Below are positions 42,665-51,579 of a stretch of 64,000 nucleotides of DNA, one piece after another. The notes under the pieces were generated by a model that ran no database searches, had not been told where the DNA came from, and saw only the letters and a list, made by a program, of their open reading frames with translations. A program made the position numbers and the translations under genes. Every line of letters begins with the position of its first letter. Position 1 is the first letter of the stretch. The DNA is from Candidatus Cybelea sp. (GTDB lineage Bacteria; Vulcanimicrobiota; Vulcanimicrobiia; Vulcanimicrobiales; Vulcanimicrobiaceae): the NCBI GenBank assembly GCA_036489315.1, contig DASXFZ010000044.1, positions 62,001-126,000 of the forward strand, given 5' to 3'.

Positions 42665-44103
42665 CCGGCCGCTCGATGGAAAAGGAACTCGCAGAGCGTC
42701 TGAAAGAGGACGGCAAAGTCGAGAAAGATCGACCAGTTCTCGAGGTACTGCAGGTCATACTCAAGTCGTTCTCCAGCTGCGGAAGCGTCGAAATTTCGCG
42801 CCATGTGCACCTGTGCCCAGCCGGTGATTCCGGGGCGCACGAGGTGTCGCTCGTCGTAGCGCGGCATCGTCGCACGGAAGAGATCGGCGAACATCTGCCG
42901 CTCGGGACGCGGCCCGACGAGCGACATATCGCCGCGCAGGACGTTGAAGAGCTGCGGCAGCTCGTCAATACTGAAACGCCGCAGGAACGTGCCGACGCGT
43001 GTTTTGCGCGGATCGTCGCGCTTGGCCCAGATCGCGCCGCTCTCGCGCTCGGCATCCTGCCGCATCGAGCGGAACTTCAAAATGCGAAATGGCTTGCCCC
43101 CGAGACCAACGCGTTCTTGCGCGAAGAGAACCGGAAAGCCGGAATCCAGCAGCGTCGCGATCGCCGCGACCGCCATGACCGGTGCGAAGATCAACAGGGC
43201 CACGCAGGCAAAGAAGATGTCGGTGAGGCGCTTCACGAGCTGCGCGCGCGGCGTGCACGCACGCAGCCGTGCCGGAACGATCAGCACCTGCTTGCCGTCG
43301 GTCCGCAGCGAGAGGTCGTAGCAGTAGCGCATGACCTTCGGCGGAGCGAACGCCAGCGAGATGCGGTCGGCGGCCGCGACCTCCAGAATATGTGCGAGCA
43401 GGTTGGGCGGCACCATTTCGGTCAGAATCAGCGAGTCGCAGCCCGAGCGCCGCGCGTGGTTGAACCACTCGATGCGGTTGAGGTTGGGATCGCGGCTGAG
43501 GTCGATCCGCTCGATCGCCTCGGCGCAGTCATCGACGACGATGAGCTGTGCCTCCGTGCCGGCACTCAGCTCGAGGCTCTCGAGGACGCGTTCGACGTTT
43601 TCTTGGGTTCCGACGATGCTCACCTTGCGGCGGCTCTTGAACCACTCTTGACTGCGGACCCGGTGCAGAATCGCTCGCGCCGAGCCGACCATCAGGATCG
43701 AAAAGCCTAGGGAGACGAGTAGCGCGACGCGGGAGGTCGAGATCTCCGGATAGATCGTAAAGAGGATCAGCTGCGGGACCGTGCCGAGCATCAGCGCGGC
43801 GACCGTATAGTAAAGCTCGTCCTTCATCGAAAGCGCGTACGTCCGGCGGTAGAGGCCGAGGCGGTCGAAGACCAGCACCCAGAGGCCGACGAAGATCGCA
43901 TCGGCGATCAGAAGGTGGCTCAGGATCCGGGGCGAGTTCCAGTGATGGAAGGCGATCGCTGCCCCGAGGCCCGAGGCCACGATGAAGAGCGCCAAGTCCA
44001 TCATCAGCAAGATGGCGGTCCACTTTGCCGGATAGGCGCGGGGTGCGGCCCCAATAACGGGCTTGCGCGCCGCTATAGGACGTTCGACGATACGCGTCGC
44101 CAT
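42661..44103 (-). CDS. Polyprenyl phosphoglycosyltransferase initiating EPS synthesis (WbaP/WcaJ type)
   Basis: The 480-residue protein has four N-terminal membrane segments and a Rossmann-like CoA-binding-type domain. Its catalytic bacterial sugar transferase domain contains FRILKFRSMRQDAE, RRFSIDELPQLFNVLRGDMS, LVGPRPERQMFADL and RPGITGWAQVHMARN. It transfers a sugar-1-phosphate to undecaprenyl phosphate at the inner membrane, the first step of repeat-unit assembly. It is the first gene of a six-gene operon. TATGAT at 44119-44114 ends 10 bases before the ATG, giving a very short leader. Confidence 0.92.
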   Translation of the reverse strand: MATRIVERPIAARKPVIGAAPRAYPAKWTAILLMMDLALFIVASGLGAAIAFHHWNSPRILSHLLIADAIFVGLWVLVFDRLGLYRRTYALSMKDELYYTVAALMLGTVPQLILFTIYPEISTSRVALLVSLGFSILMVGSARAILHRVRSQEWFKSRRKVSIVGTQENVERVLESLELSAGTEAQLIVVDDCAEAIERIDLSRDPNLNRIEWFNHARRSGCDSLILTEMVPPNLLAHILEVAAADRISLAFAPPKVMRYCYDLSLRTDGKQVLIVPARLRACTPRAQLVKRLTDIFFACVALLIFAPVMAVAAIATLLDSGFPVLFAQERVGLGGKPFRILKFRSMRQDAERESGAIWAKRDDPRKTRVGTFLRRFSIDELPQLFNVLRGDMSLVGPRPERQMFADLFRATMPRYDERHLVRPGITGWAQVHMARNFDASAAGERLEYDLQYLENWSIFLDFAVLFQTLCEFLFHRAAG

Positions 44104-44194
44104 GGATGTTTAGATCATAACCAGACGCAGGCGGCGCAATGCAGAGTCATAAGCACCATTGGCCGTGACCCCCGGGCAAGGAAACAAGACCCCG

Positions 44195-44223
44195 TTGCAA
44201 AGGTCCCGGTCGTTGAGTAGACT
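44195..44223 (+). promoter_or_regulatory. Promoter of the Wzc-like operon
   Basis: TTGCAA (44195-44200), a 17-base spacer and TAGACT (44218-44223) form a good vegetative-type promoter. Transcription would start near 44230, giving a leader of about 32 bases before ATG 44262. It lies back-to-back with the start of the minus-strand EPS operon. Confidence 0.6.
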
Positions 44224-44261
44224 CGTCCTTACGGTCGAGGTGCTGCTCGGCGTACGATGGC

Positions 44262-46409
44262 ATGGCGATGTCGGAAATGATGCCATACAACGGCGGTCAG
44301 AACGGTTTGGCCGAGTTTGAAGGGCAGCCGCAGCTTCACGAGGGACGCGACGTTGAGCGGCTGTACCGTGCGATTCTCAAGCGGTGGCGCGTTTTTGCTG
44401 CCGTGGCCGGCGGCTTTGCCGCGTTCGTTATCCTTGGAACGCTGGCCGCTCCTAAATCGTATACGACGACGGTTCGCCTCTTGGCGGGCCGCTCGGATAC
44501 GACGGCGGCTCCAGTCGATAACACGACGGCGCTCCCGGTGCTCAATGCCCTCGTCCTGCAGAGCGGAGAACAGTCGGCGGAAACGTTCGCTGCCCTTGCT
44601 CAGCAACGCGGCATTGCCACTGCCGTCATCGATCAGCTCAGCCTAAAGGCGACGCCGAAGCAGCTGCTCGGCAGCGTCAACGTGCAGCCCGTCGTCAATA
44701 CGGCTCTCCTAAACCTTAACGTTACGTGGTCGTCGCCCGAACGGTCGGCCGAGATCGCCAATGCTTTCTCAAACGCGTTCGTCGAAGAGGAGCGGGACTT
44801 CGTAAGGTCTCAGGCCGTGGCCGCGATCGGCTTCCTCTCCAAAGAGATGCCCGACGCAGCGAAGGAGATGCACGACAGTGCCTCGCGGCTCGCCCAGTTT
44901 CAGTCCGCCCACGGCTATATCGATGCGACCGCCCACGCGCAAGACGTCGTTTCCCGGGTCAGCCAGCTGAACTTACAGATCGACCAGCTCACCGTCGACG
45001 TCCGCGAAGCACAAGCCTTACTTAGCAGTACGACCAGCCAACTCGCGGCGATGTCCAGCACCGTCGACAGCGCGAAGCAGGTCGGGCAGAATCCGGTCGC
45101 GACCGACCTGCAGACCAAGCTTGCCGACGTCCAGGCGCAGCTGAGCGAGGCCCAGCAGAAGTACACGCCGGCCCATCCAACCGTGATTGCGCTGCGTCAG
45201 CAGCGGGATGCCCTGGTCGCGCAGATTTCGGCACAGCCGCAGGCAGTCGTCAGCTCCACGACGGTCGCGCCGAACCCGCTCTACCAGAGCCTTGAGCAGC
45301 AGGCAGCGACCTATCGCGCCCGCGTCATGGGGGACCAGGGTCAAATCCGGGCGCTGCGCGGAGAGGTAAAGGCCAATAAGCCGGCGGTCAATGCTCTGCC
45401 GGAGCAAGCCATCGCGTTCTCGTCGCTCCAAGAGGATGCCAAGCGCGCCGCCAACGTCTATAACGCGCTGGCGCAAAAGTATAGCGACGCGATCGTTGCA
45501 AAGACGACGGCGATCAGCGATATCATCGTCGTTCAGCCGGCAAACGCGGATTCCGCGATCAAACGTCCCAGCCTCCGGACGAACCTTCTGATCGCTGTCG
45601 TCCTCGGCGTGATGCTGGGTTTAGCGGTCGTCTACATTCTCGACCTGATCGAGCGACGGTCCGCCGGCCGCGACTTCGCCCGCATCCTCGGGCTCCCGGT
45701 CGTGGCTCGCATCCCGGCCTTCGACGAGCGCAAGACCAAGGCGATCCCGTGGGTTCACTCGATGACGATGGAGGCGTTCCTCCACCTCTGCGTGACGCTG
45801 CGCTTGCGCAACCGGCGGCCGATCAAAACTCTCGCCGTCCTGAGCGCGCGCCGCAGCGAGGGGAAATCGACGGTCGCTTTCAACCTCGCCAAGACGCTCG
45901 CGACGCTGCAGCCCGGGGTGCTCCTCGTCGATGCCGACCTGCGTCAGCCGACGCTGCACACGATCGCAGCCTGCAAAAATAACGTGGGCTTGGGCGAGGT
46001 GCTCGAAGGCACTTCGACGCTCGACGCGGCCGTGCAGCACGTCGATCCAGGTCTCGACATCCTGCCGAGCCATCCGGACAACACGAATCCGATTCCGCTG
46101 CTGCAGTCGCGTTTCGAGTCGATGCTCGAAACCGCGCGCAAGAGTTATAGCACCGTCATCGTCGATACGCCGGCGCTCGGCGCGGTATCCGATGGATTGA
46201 TGGTCGCCGCGCAGGTCGATGGCTCGCTCTTCGTGGTCGCGGCCGACGAGACCGAAGAGAGCGACGCGCGCCGCGCGATCGGCCAGCTCAGCCTCATCGG
46301 CATCGACAACGTGCTGGGAATAGTCGTAAACAAAGACGCGGTCGTGGTCAACGACTACGACGACTACTTTGCGCGGATGCACAACGCGCTGGCGGCGGGT
46401 CCGGCATGA
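44262..46409 (+). CDS. Wzc-like polysaccharide co-polymerase with BY-kinase-type ATPase domain
   Basis: The 715-residue protein has a Wzz domain, a transmembrane helix near residue 45 (FAAVAGGFAAFVILGTLAAP) and a long periplasmic coiled coil. A second helix near 445 (LLIAVVLGVMLGLAVVYILD) leads into a cytoplasmic P-loop domain with SARRSEGKST near 527-536 and the Walker A' VDADLRQP. It would control chain length and export with the Wza-like protein. The C terminus has only a few tyrosines (YDDYF), and the usual S..P.EGKS loop has R in place of P. Autophosphorylation on a tyrosine cluster may therefore be limited. Confidence 0.88.
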   Translation: MAMSEMMPYNGGQNGLAEFEGQPQLHEGRDVERLYRAILKRWRVFAAVAGGFAAFVILGTLAAPKSYTTTVRLLAGRSDTTAAPVDNTTALPVLNALVLQSGEQSAETFAALAQQRGIATAVIDQLSLKATPKQLLGSVNVQPVVNTALLNLNVTWSSPERSAEIANAFSNAFVEEERDFVRSQAVAAIGFLSKEMPDAAKEMHDSASRLAQFQSAHGYIDATAHAQDVVSRVSQLNLQIDQLTVDVREAQALLSSTTSQLAAMSSTVDSAKQVGQNPVATDLQTKLADVQAQLSEAQQKYTPAHPTVIALRQQRDALVAQISAQPQAVVSSTTVAPNPLYQSLEQQAATYRARVMGDQGQIRALRGEVKANKPAVNALPEQAIAFSSLQEDAKRAANVYNALAQKYSDAIVAKTTAISDIIVVQPANADSAIKRPSLRTNLLIAVVLGVMLGLAVVYILDLIERRSAGRDFARILGLPVVARIPAFDERKTKAIPWVHSMTMEAFLHLCVTLRLRNRRPIKTLAVLSARRSEGKSTVAFNLAKTLATLQPGVLLVDADLRQPTLHTIAACKNNVGLGEVLEGTSTLDAAVQHVDPGLDILPSHPDNTNPIPLLQSRFESMLETARKSYSTVIVDTPALGAVSDGLMVAAQVDGSLFVVAADETEESDARRAIGQLSLIGIDNVLGIVVNKDAVVVNDYDDYFARMHNALAAGPA

Positions 46410-47386
46410 CCGGCGTAACCGTCGTCATCCCCGCGTACAACGAAGGAAGCCTCTTCGCCGCGGCGCTCTCCTCGCTCTCCGAATATTTTGCCATCCATCG
46501 CGGCAGCGGGTACGAGTTTCACTTTCTGATCGTTGACGACGGAAGCACCGACGAGACGGGCGCCGTTGCCGCAACCTTCGCGCGCTGGCGGCCCAACGTA
46601 CGCATCGTCCGTCACGAGCACAACCGCGGCCTGGGCGCGGCCCTACGCACCGCCTTTGCTGCGGTAGATACCGAGCTGGCAGTGCTGCTCGACGCCGATC
46701 TCACCTATTCGCCCGCGGTCGCGATGCAGCTGCTCGAGGCGCTGGAAGCCTCGCATGCCGACATCGCGATGGCGTCGCCGTACATGCCGGGAGGATCGGT
46801 CGTCGGAGTTCCTTTCCTGCGCCGGGTCCTCAGCCGTGAAGCCAATCGTCTGCTCTCGCTGGCGGTCTGCGGAAAGTACGCCACGCTGACCTGCATGGTG
46901 CGCGCGTTTCGCGTGTGCGCCCTGCGCGAGCTTCAGTTCCGCAGCGACGACAAGCCCGCGGTAGCGGAGATGCTGCTCGACGCGCTGCGCAAGAAGATGC
47001 AGGTCGTCGAGGTTCCCGCGACGCTGGAATGGACGGCGGAGCGGCGCAGTGCCCGCGGCGGCTTCAACTTCTTACGCACGGCCGCGCAAACGTACAGCAC
47101 GCTTGCGCTGGCCTTTCGCCATCGTCCCGCGTTGTGGCTGGCGGTCCCCGGGCTCTTTCCCGGGCTCCTTCCGCTCGTCGTCGGGCTGCTGCTGATCCTT
47201 CGAGTCAACTCCACGACGCTCGCCATCGGTACGACCGCGACGATCGTCATCCAGTACACCAGTCTAGCCCTCTTCACGGGGCAAATCACCGCTTTTTTGG
47301 GACGAAGATTTCACCAAAAACGTCGCCTTCAAACGAACGGAGCACTAAATAAAAATGGCTACGACCCTTCCTCTCGCACCGCATAG
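46406..47386 (+). CDS. GT2-family glycosyltransferase with membrane tail
   Basis: The 326-residue GT-A enzyme of the dolichol/polyprenyl-phosphate mannosyltransferase kind has VVIPAYNEGSLFAAALSSLS, FLIVDDGSTDETGA, HEHNRGLGAALRTAF and VLLDADLTYSP. C-terminal hydrophobic helices (WLAVPGLFPGLLPLVVGLLL) anchor it in the membrane. It could make polyprenyl-phosphate-linked sugar for the GT39/GT87-type transferases further right. It overlaps the Wzc-like stop by 4 bases and the aminotransferase start by 32. Confidence 0.87.
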   Translation: MTGVTVVIPAYNEGSLFAAALSSLSEYFAIHRGSGYEFHFLIVDDGSTDETGAVAATFARWRPNVRIVRHEHNRGLGAALRTAFAAVDTELAVLLDADLTYSPAVAMQLLEALEASHADIAMASPYMPGGSVVGVPFLRRVLSREANRLLSLAVCGKYATLTCMVRAFRVCALRELQFRSDDKPAVAEMLLDALRKKMQVVEVPATLEWTAERRSARGGFNFLRTAAQTYSTLALAFRHRPALWLAVPGLFPGLLPLVVGLLLILRVNSTTLAIGTTATIVIQYTSLALFTGQITAFLGRRFHQKRRLQTNGALNKNGYDPSSRTA

Positions 47387-48596
47387 AACGCTGCCGTCCG
47401 ACCAGGACGCAACTGGAAGAACGCTCGGCGAAGAGGAAATCGCCGCAGTCTCCGCTGCTCTGCGCAGCGGAACGCTTACGAGCACCAAAGGTTCATTCGT
47501 CACCGCCCTCGAGTCGCACTTCGCGGAAATGATGGGCGTAAAATACGCTTATGCCTGTTCCTCGGGCACCGCGGCCCTCCATTGCGCGATCGCCGCGCTC
47601 GACCCGGAGCCGGGCGACGAAATGATTACGACCGCGATCACGGACATGGGCGCGCTCACGCCGATTCTCTATCAAGGCGCGATCCCGGTCTTCGCCGACG
47701 TCGACCCTCGCACGTGCAACGTCACGGCCGAGACGGTCGCGCAGCGGATCAGCAGCAAGACCAAAGCCATCATCGTCACGCACCTCTTCGGGAACCCCTG
47801 CGACATCGACGAGATCGTCGAGCTGGGCAATCGTCACGGCATCCCGGTCATCGAGGACTGCGCCCAGGCGTTCCTGGCCGCGTACAAGGGCCGCTTCGTC
47901 GGCACGGCCGGCAAGATCGGGTGCTTCAGCCTGCAGCAGGGCAAGCACATCACGACCGGTGAGGGCGGTCTGGTCGTCACCAACGACGAGGCTCTCGCCC
48001 GGCGGATCTACCTCTTCATCAACAAAGCCTGGGGGTACGGCGATCCGCAGCCCGATCACTATTTCCTGGCACTGAACTATCGCATGTCGGAGCTCGCCGG
48101 CAGCGTCGCGGTCGCGCAGCTGGGTAAGCTGCCGAAGGTCGTCGCTCGCCGCCGCATGCTCGCCGAGATGCTCACCGAACGGATCGGACAGCTCGAAGCG
48201 ATCGAGACGCCCTACATCCTGCCCGGCGCGCAGCATAGTTACTGGAAGTACGTCGTGCGCACGTCCGAGTCGCTCCCGGCAGAGGCGGTGCTCGAAATGG
48301 CCGCGCTGCTCAAGGAGCGCGGAATCTTCAGCGCGCCGCGATACATTCAGAAGCCGGCGTTCATGTGCGAGGTCTTCCAGAAGCGCAAGACGTTCGGCAA
48401 CAGCGGCTATCCCTTTACGATGGCTCGTCCCGAAGTGCTCGCGTACGATCGCGAGCGTTTCCCGGGCACCTACGCCGCGCTGGAACGCGTGCTGGTCGTT
48501 CCCTGGAACGACCGCTACGACGAAGACGACGTCAACTACATCGCCGAGGCCATGACCTCGGCAGCCGAGACGCTCACCTGGAGGCACAGCGCATGA
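47355..48596 (+). CDS. DegT/DnrJ/EryC1 aminotransferase, WbpE-like
   Basis: The 413-residue PLP enzyme has the phosphate-binding ACSSGTAALHCA, VIEDCAQAF and the catalytic lysine K197 in FSLQQGKHITTGEGG. It aminates 3- or 4-keto nucleotide sugars. With the following Gfo/Idh/MocA oxidoreductase and LbH acetyltransferase it forms the WbpB/E/D set that makes 2,3-diacetamido-2,3-dideoxy-uronic acid in Pseudomonas. The 3-amino assignment is an inference from this context. It begins inside the GT2 gene (32-base overlap). Confidence 0.9.
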   Translation: MATTLPLAPHRTLPSDQDATGRTLGEEEIAAVSAALRSGTLTSTKGSFVTALESHFAEMMGVKYAYACSSGTAALHCAIAALDPEPGDEMITTAITDMGALTPILYQGAIPVFADVDPRTCNVTAETVAQRISSKTKAIIVTHLFGNPCDIDEIVELGNRHGIPVIEDCAQAFLAAYKGRFVGTAGKIGCFSLQQGKHITTGEGGLVVTNDEALARRIYLFINKAWGYGDPQPDHYFLALNYRMSELAGSVAVAQLGKLPKVVARRRMLAEMLTERIGQLEAIETPYILPGAQHSYWKYVVRTSESLPAEAVLEMAALLKERGIFSAPRYIQKPAFMCEVFQKRKTFGNSGYPFTMARPEVLAYDRERFPGTYAALERVLVVPWNDRYDEDDVNYIAEAMTSAAETLTWRHSA

Positions 48597-49624
48597 AGGA
48601 ACTACGTTTCGCGATCGTCGGCGCGGGCGCAATCGCCCGCGCCTACGAAGCGGCTTTTCGAGAGGTAAAAGGGGCAACCGTCGTCGCCGTCTGCGATACG
48701 AACGGCGCGGCCGCCGAGGAGCTCGCGTCGCGCATCGGCTGCGACGCGTACTCGCTGCTCCCGGCCCTGTTGCGCAAATCGAGCTTCGACGCCGCGATCG
48801 TCTGCACGCCTCCGGTAACGCACGAGTCGATCAGCTGCAAGATCTTGCAGTCCGGGCGGCACGTGCTTTGCGAGAAGCCGCTCTCGATCACGGTGAACAG
48901 CGCCCGCCGGATGCTGGCGGTTGCCGAACACTGCGGAATGATCCTGACGATGGCCTCGAAGTTCCGCTACGCGGCGGACGTCCGCCGTGCGCGCGAGATC
49001 CTCTTCGCCGGCGAGATCGGCGACCTGGTCTTCGCCGAGAACGCGTTCACCTCGTTCGTCGATATGAGCAGGCGCTGGAACTCCGACTCCACGGTCAGCG
49101 GCGGCGGCGTGCTGATCGACAACGGAACGCACGCGGTCGACATCTTGCGATATCTCCTCGGCAACCTGCGCGATATTCAGGTCGTAGAGGGGCGCCGGAT
49201 GCAGGGGTTGGCGGTCGAAGATACGGTCCGCCTGTTCGTGCACAACGACGAGGGGGTCATGGGTGCTGCCGATCTCTCGTGGAGCATCAACAAAGAGCTC
49301 GAAACGTTCCTGCGCATCTATGGCAGCGCCGGCACGATCCTCGTGGGCTGGAAAGAATCGCGGTTCCGGCGCCAGGGTGAAGACGCTTGGAATACCTTCG
49401 GCAAGGGATACGACAAAATTCAGGCCTTCGCCGACCAAATCGGCAACTTCTGCGGCGCCATTCGTGGAGAGGCGAGGCTGCTCGTCACGCAGCGCGACGC
49501 CTTGGCATCGGTTCAAGCGGTGCAAGCCGCCTATGCAGCGCTCGAGTGCGCGCGTTGGGAACGAATCGGCAGCCAGCTGGAAGAACTGACGCCGCTGCGG
49601 GCCGGCGCGCTAGCGGCAAGCTAG
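48593..49624 (+). CDS. Gfo/Idh/MocA oxidoreductase, WbpB-like
   Basis: The 343-residue enzyme has the NAD loop FAIVGAGAIARAYEAAF, the signature CEKPLSITVNSARRMLAVAE with the conserved E-K-P, and FRYAADVRRAREILFAGEIG with GGGVLIDNGTHAVDILRYLL. In the Wbp pathway the equivalent enzyme oxidises C3 of UDP-GlcNAcA to provide the keto substrate for the aminotransferase. It is coupled to the aminotransferase by an ATGA overlap and abuts the acetyltransferase. Confidence 0.88.
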   Translation: MKELRFAIVGAGAIARAYEAAFREVKGATVVAVCDTNGAAAEELASRIGCDAYSLLPALLRKSSFDAAIVCTPPVTHESISCKILQSGRHVLCEKPLSITVNSARRMLAVAEHCGMILTMASKFRYAADVRRAREILFAGEIGDLVFAENAFTSFVDMSRRWNSDSTVSGGGVLIDNGTHAVDILRYLLGNLRDIQVVEGRRMQGLAVEDTVRLFVHNDEGVMGAADLSWSINKELETFLRIYGSAGTILVGWKESRFRRQGEDAWNTFGKGYDKIQAFADQIGNFCGAIRGEARLLVTQRDALASVQAVQAAYAALECARWERIGSQLEELTPLRAGALAAS

Positions 49625-50248
49625 ATGGCAGTTCATCCCAGCGCCATCGTCGAGCCGGGAGTCTCGATCGGCCGCAACACTTCAATCTGGGACAACGTGC
49701 ACGTACGTCATTCGACGACGATCGGCTCCAACTGCATAATCGGCGAGAAGAGCTACATCGCCTACGGCGTCGAGATCAAAGACTTCGTCAAGATCAACGC
49801 CTTCGTCTACGTCTGCACGGGGGTGACGATCGAGCGCGGCGCCATGATCGCGGCCGGCGTCGTTTTCACGAACGAACGCTTTCCGCGCGCGACGACGCCG
49901 CAGCTCGATCGGCTCCAATCGTCCGACCCCAACGAGTACACCCTCCACACGCTGGTTCGCGAAGGCGCGACGATCGGCGCGAGAGCGACGATCGGCCCCG
50001 GTTTGACGATCGGACGATTCGCAATGGTCGGAATGGGCTCCGTCGTGACCCGTGACGTCCCGGACTTTGCGATCGTGCACGGAAACCCGGCGCGCCCCGT
50101 CGGATACGCGTGCGCCTGCGGACATCCGCTCGAGTCGCTGACGCCGACGATGGACCGGCCTACCGCCATGCGCTGCCAGTCGTGCGCCGCAGAGTACGCG
50201 CTCTCCGGCTCCTCGCTGCGGCCGATGGAGATCGCGCAGAGCTCGTAA
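49625..50248 (+). CDS. Left-handed beta-helix N-acetyltransferase, WbpD-like, with C-terminal zinc-ribbon-like tail
   Basis: The 207-residue protein is built of hexapeptide repeats (VSIGRNTSIWDNVHVR, TIGSNCIIGEKSYIAYGVEI) and ends its core with IVHGNPARPVGYAC. This matches WbpD/WlbB-type acetyltransferases acting on the 3-amino group of UDP-amino-uronic acids. After residue 165 it carries C-A-C-G-H-P and, about 20 residues later, C-Q-S-C. That four-cysteine tail resembles a small zinc ribbon. It starts on the base after the oxidoreductase stop, and its own stop overlaps the next ATG (TAATG). Confidence 0.88.
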   Translation: MAVHPSAIVEPGVSIGRNTSIWDNVHVRHSTTIGSNCIIGEKSYIAYGVEIKDFVKINAFVYVCTGVTIERGAMIAAGVVFTNERFPRATTPQLDRLQSSDPNEYTLHTLVREGATIGARATIGPGLTIGRFAMVGMGSVVTRDVPDFAIVHGNPARPVGYACACGHPLESLTPTMDRPTAMRCQSCAAEYALSGSSLRPMEIAQSS

Positions 50249-51579
50249 TGAGTCGATTCGGTATTGTCGGCGGCGGCATGCTCGGCATGACGCTCGCCTG
50301 GGAGCTCTCGAAGGAGGGCCACGAGGTTACGATCTTCGAGGGCGGCCCCCGGTGCGGGGGCCTCGCCGCGCCCTGGCAGCTCGGCGACGTCGTTTGGGAT
50401 CGTCATTATCACGTAACGCTCTTGAGCGATCGAACGCTGATCGAGCTGTTGGGCGAGCTCGACCTCGAGAGCGAGCTGCGCTGGAATACGCCGGGCACGG
50501 GCTTTTTCGTAGACGGCTCGATGCATTCGTTCTCGGGAACCCTCGACTACTTAAAGTTCCCGCCGCTCTCGCTGGTACAGAAGGCGCGGTTGGGCGGAAC
50601 GATCGTTCACGCGTCGCGAATCAAGAATTGGGAGCCGCTGGAACGAATTACGGCGGTCGACTGGCTCACCCGCCTCTGCGGACGCGGCACCGTCGAACGC
50701 ATTTGGCTTCCGCTTCTCCGAGCGAAGCTCGGGCCTCACGCGCATCGCGCCTCCGCGGCGTTCATTTGGGCGATCATCGCGCGAATGTACGCGGCGCGCT
50801 CGAGCGGCGTCGGGCGGGAGCGCTTCGGCTACGTCGCGGGGGGATACGATCGGACGCTGCGCCGGTTCGAACAACGCCTCGCGGCCCGCGGCGTCACCCT
50901 GCGCACTTCCTGCCCGGTGCAGGCCGTCGAGGCGTTGCCCGACGGCGTCGGCATCGCAACGGCTTCCGAGCTCCTGCGCTTCGACAAAGTCGTCGTCACG
51001 CTCGCCGCGCCGCTGGCGGCGCGTATCTGTCCGACGCTGAGCGCCCGCGAGCGCGCACTTTGCGCGGGCGTGGAATATCAAGGCATCGTCTGCGCCTCCG
51101 CGCTGATCGACTCGCCGCTGACTTCGTATTACATCACGAACATCGCCGACGCGACGGTGCCGTTTACCGCGGTCATCGAAATGACCGCCCTGGTCGACCG
51201 CGAGGAATTCAACGGCAAGTCGCTCGTGTATCTTCCCAAGTACGTGGCCTCGGACGACCCGGCGCTGCGGCTTTCCGACGAAGAGATCGAGGATTCATTC
51301 TTGACCGCGCTTTCACGTATGCACCCGCACTTCTCACGAAGCCAAGTTCGCGCGTTCCGGGTCTCGCGCGTGCCGCACGTCTTTCCGATCCCGACGCTGG
51401 ACTATTCGAGCCGGCTCCCGCCAGTAGAGACCAGCATTCCGGGGCTCTTCATGGCGAGCAGCGCCAACATCGTCAACGGCACGCTCAACGTCAACGAAAC
51501 GGTGCGCTTGGCCAAGCGTCTTCTTCCTGCGCTGCGCGCGGAATCGCCGACGCAGCAGCCGCAGGCGGTCGCCGTATGA
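50248..51579 (+). CDS. FAD-dependent amine oxidase/protoporphyrinogen oxidase-like protein
   Basis: The 443-residue protein has the dinucleotide loop GIVGGGMLGMTLAWELSKEG followed by GGPRCGGLAAPW, typical of the NAD(P)-binding-8/amine oxidase fold. It ends with GLFMASSANIVNGTLNVNET. Homologs occur often in exopolysaccharide loci beside deacetylases and glycosyltransferases, with undefined chemistry; a UDP-galactopyranose mutase-like reaction is one option. It is coupled to the acetyltransferase and the deacetylase. Confidence 0.82.
   Translation: MSRFGIVGGGMLGMTLAWELSKEGHEVTIFEGGPRCGGLAAPWQLGDVVWDRHYHVTLLSDRTLIELLGELDLESELRWNTPGTGFFVDGSMHSFSGTLDYLKFPPLSLVQKARLGGTIVHASRIKNWEPLERITAVDWLTRLCGRGTVERIWLPLLRAKLGPHAHRASAAFIWAIIARMYAARSSGVGRERFGYVAGGYDRTLRRFEQRLAARGVTLRTSCPVQAVEALPDGVGIATASELLRFDKVVVTLAAPLAARICPTLSARERALCAGVEYQGIVCASALIDSPLTSYYITNIADATVPFTAVIEMTALVDREEFNGKSLVYLPKYVASDDPALRLSDEEIEDSFLTALSRMHPHFSRSQVRAFRVSRVPHVFPIPTLDYSSRLPPVETSIPGLFMASSANIVNGTLNVNETVRLAKRLLPALRAESPTQQPQAVAV

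Noticed and set aside
50352-51575. Long open frame in front of the deacetylase.
   Set aside because: It is the +1 shadow of the FAD protein gene. The deacetylase begins at the ATGA overlap at 51576.
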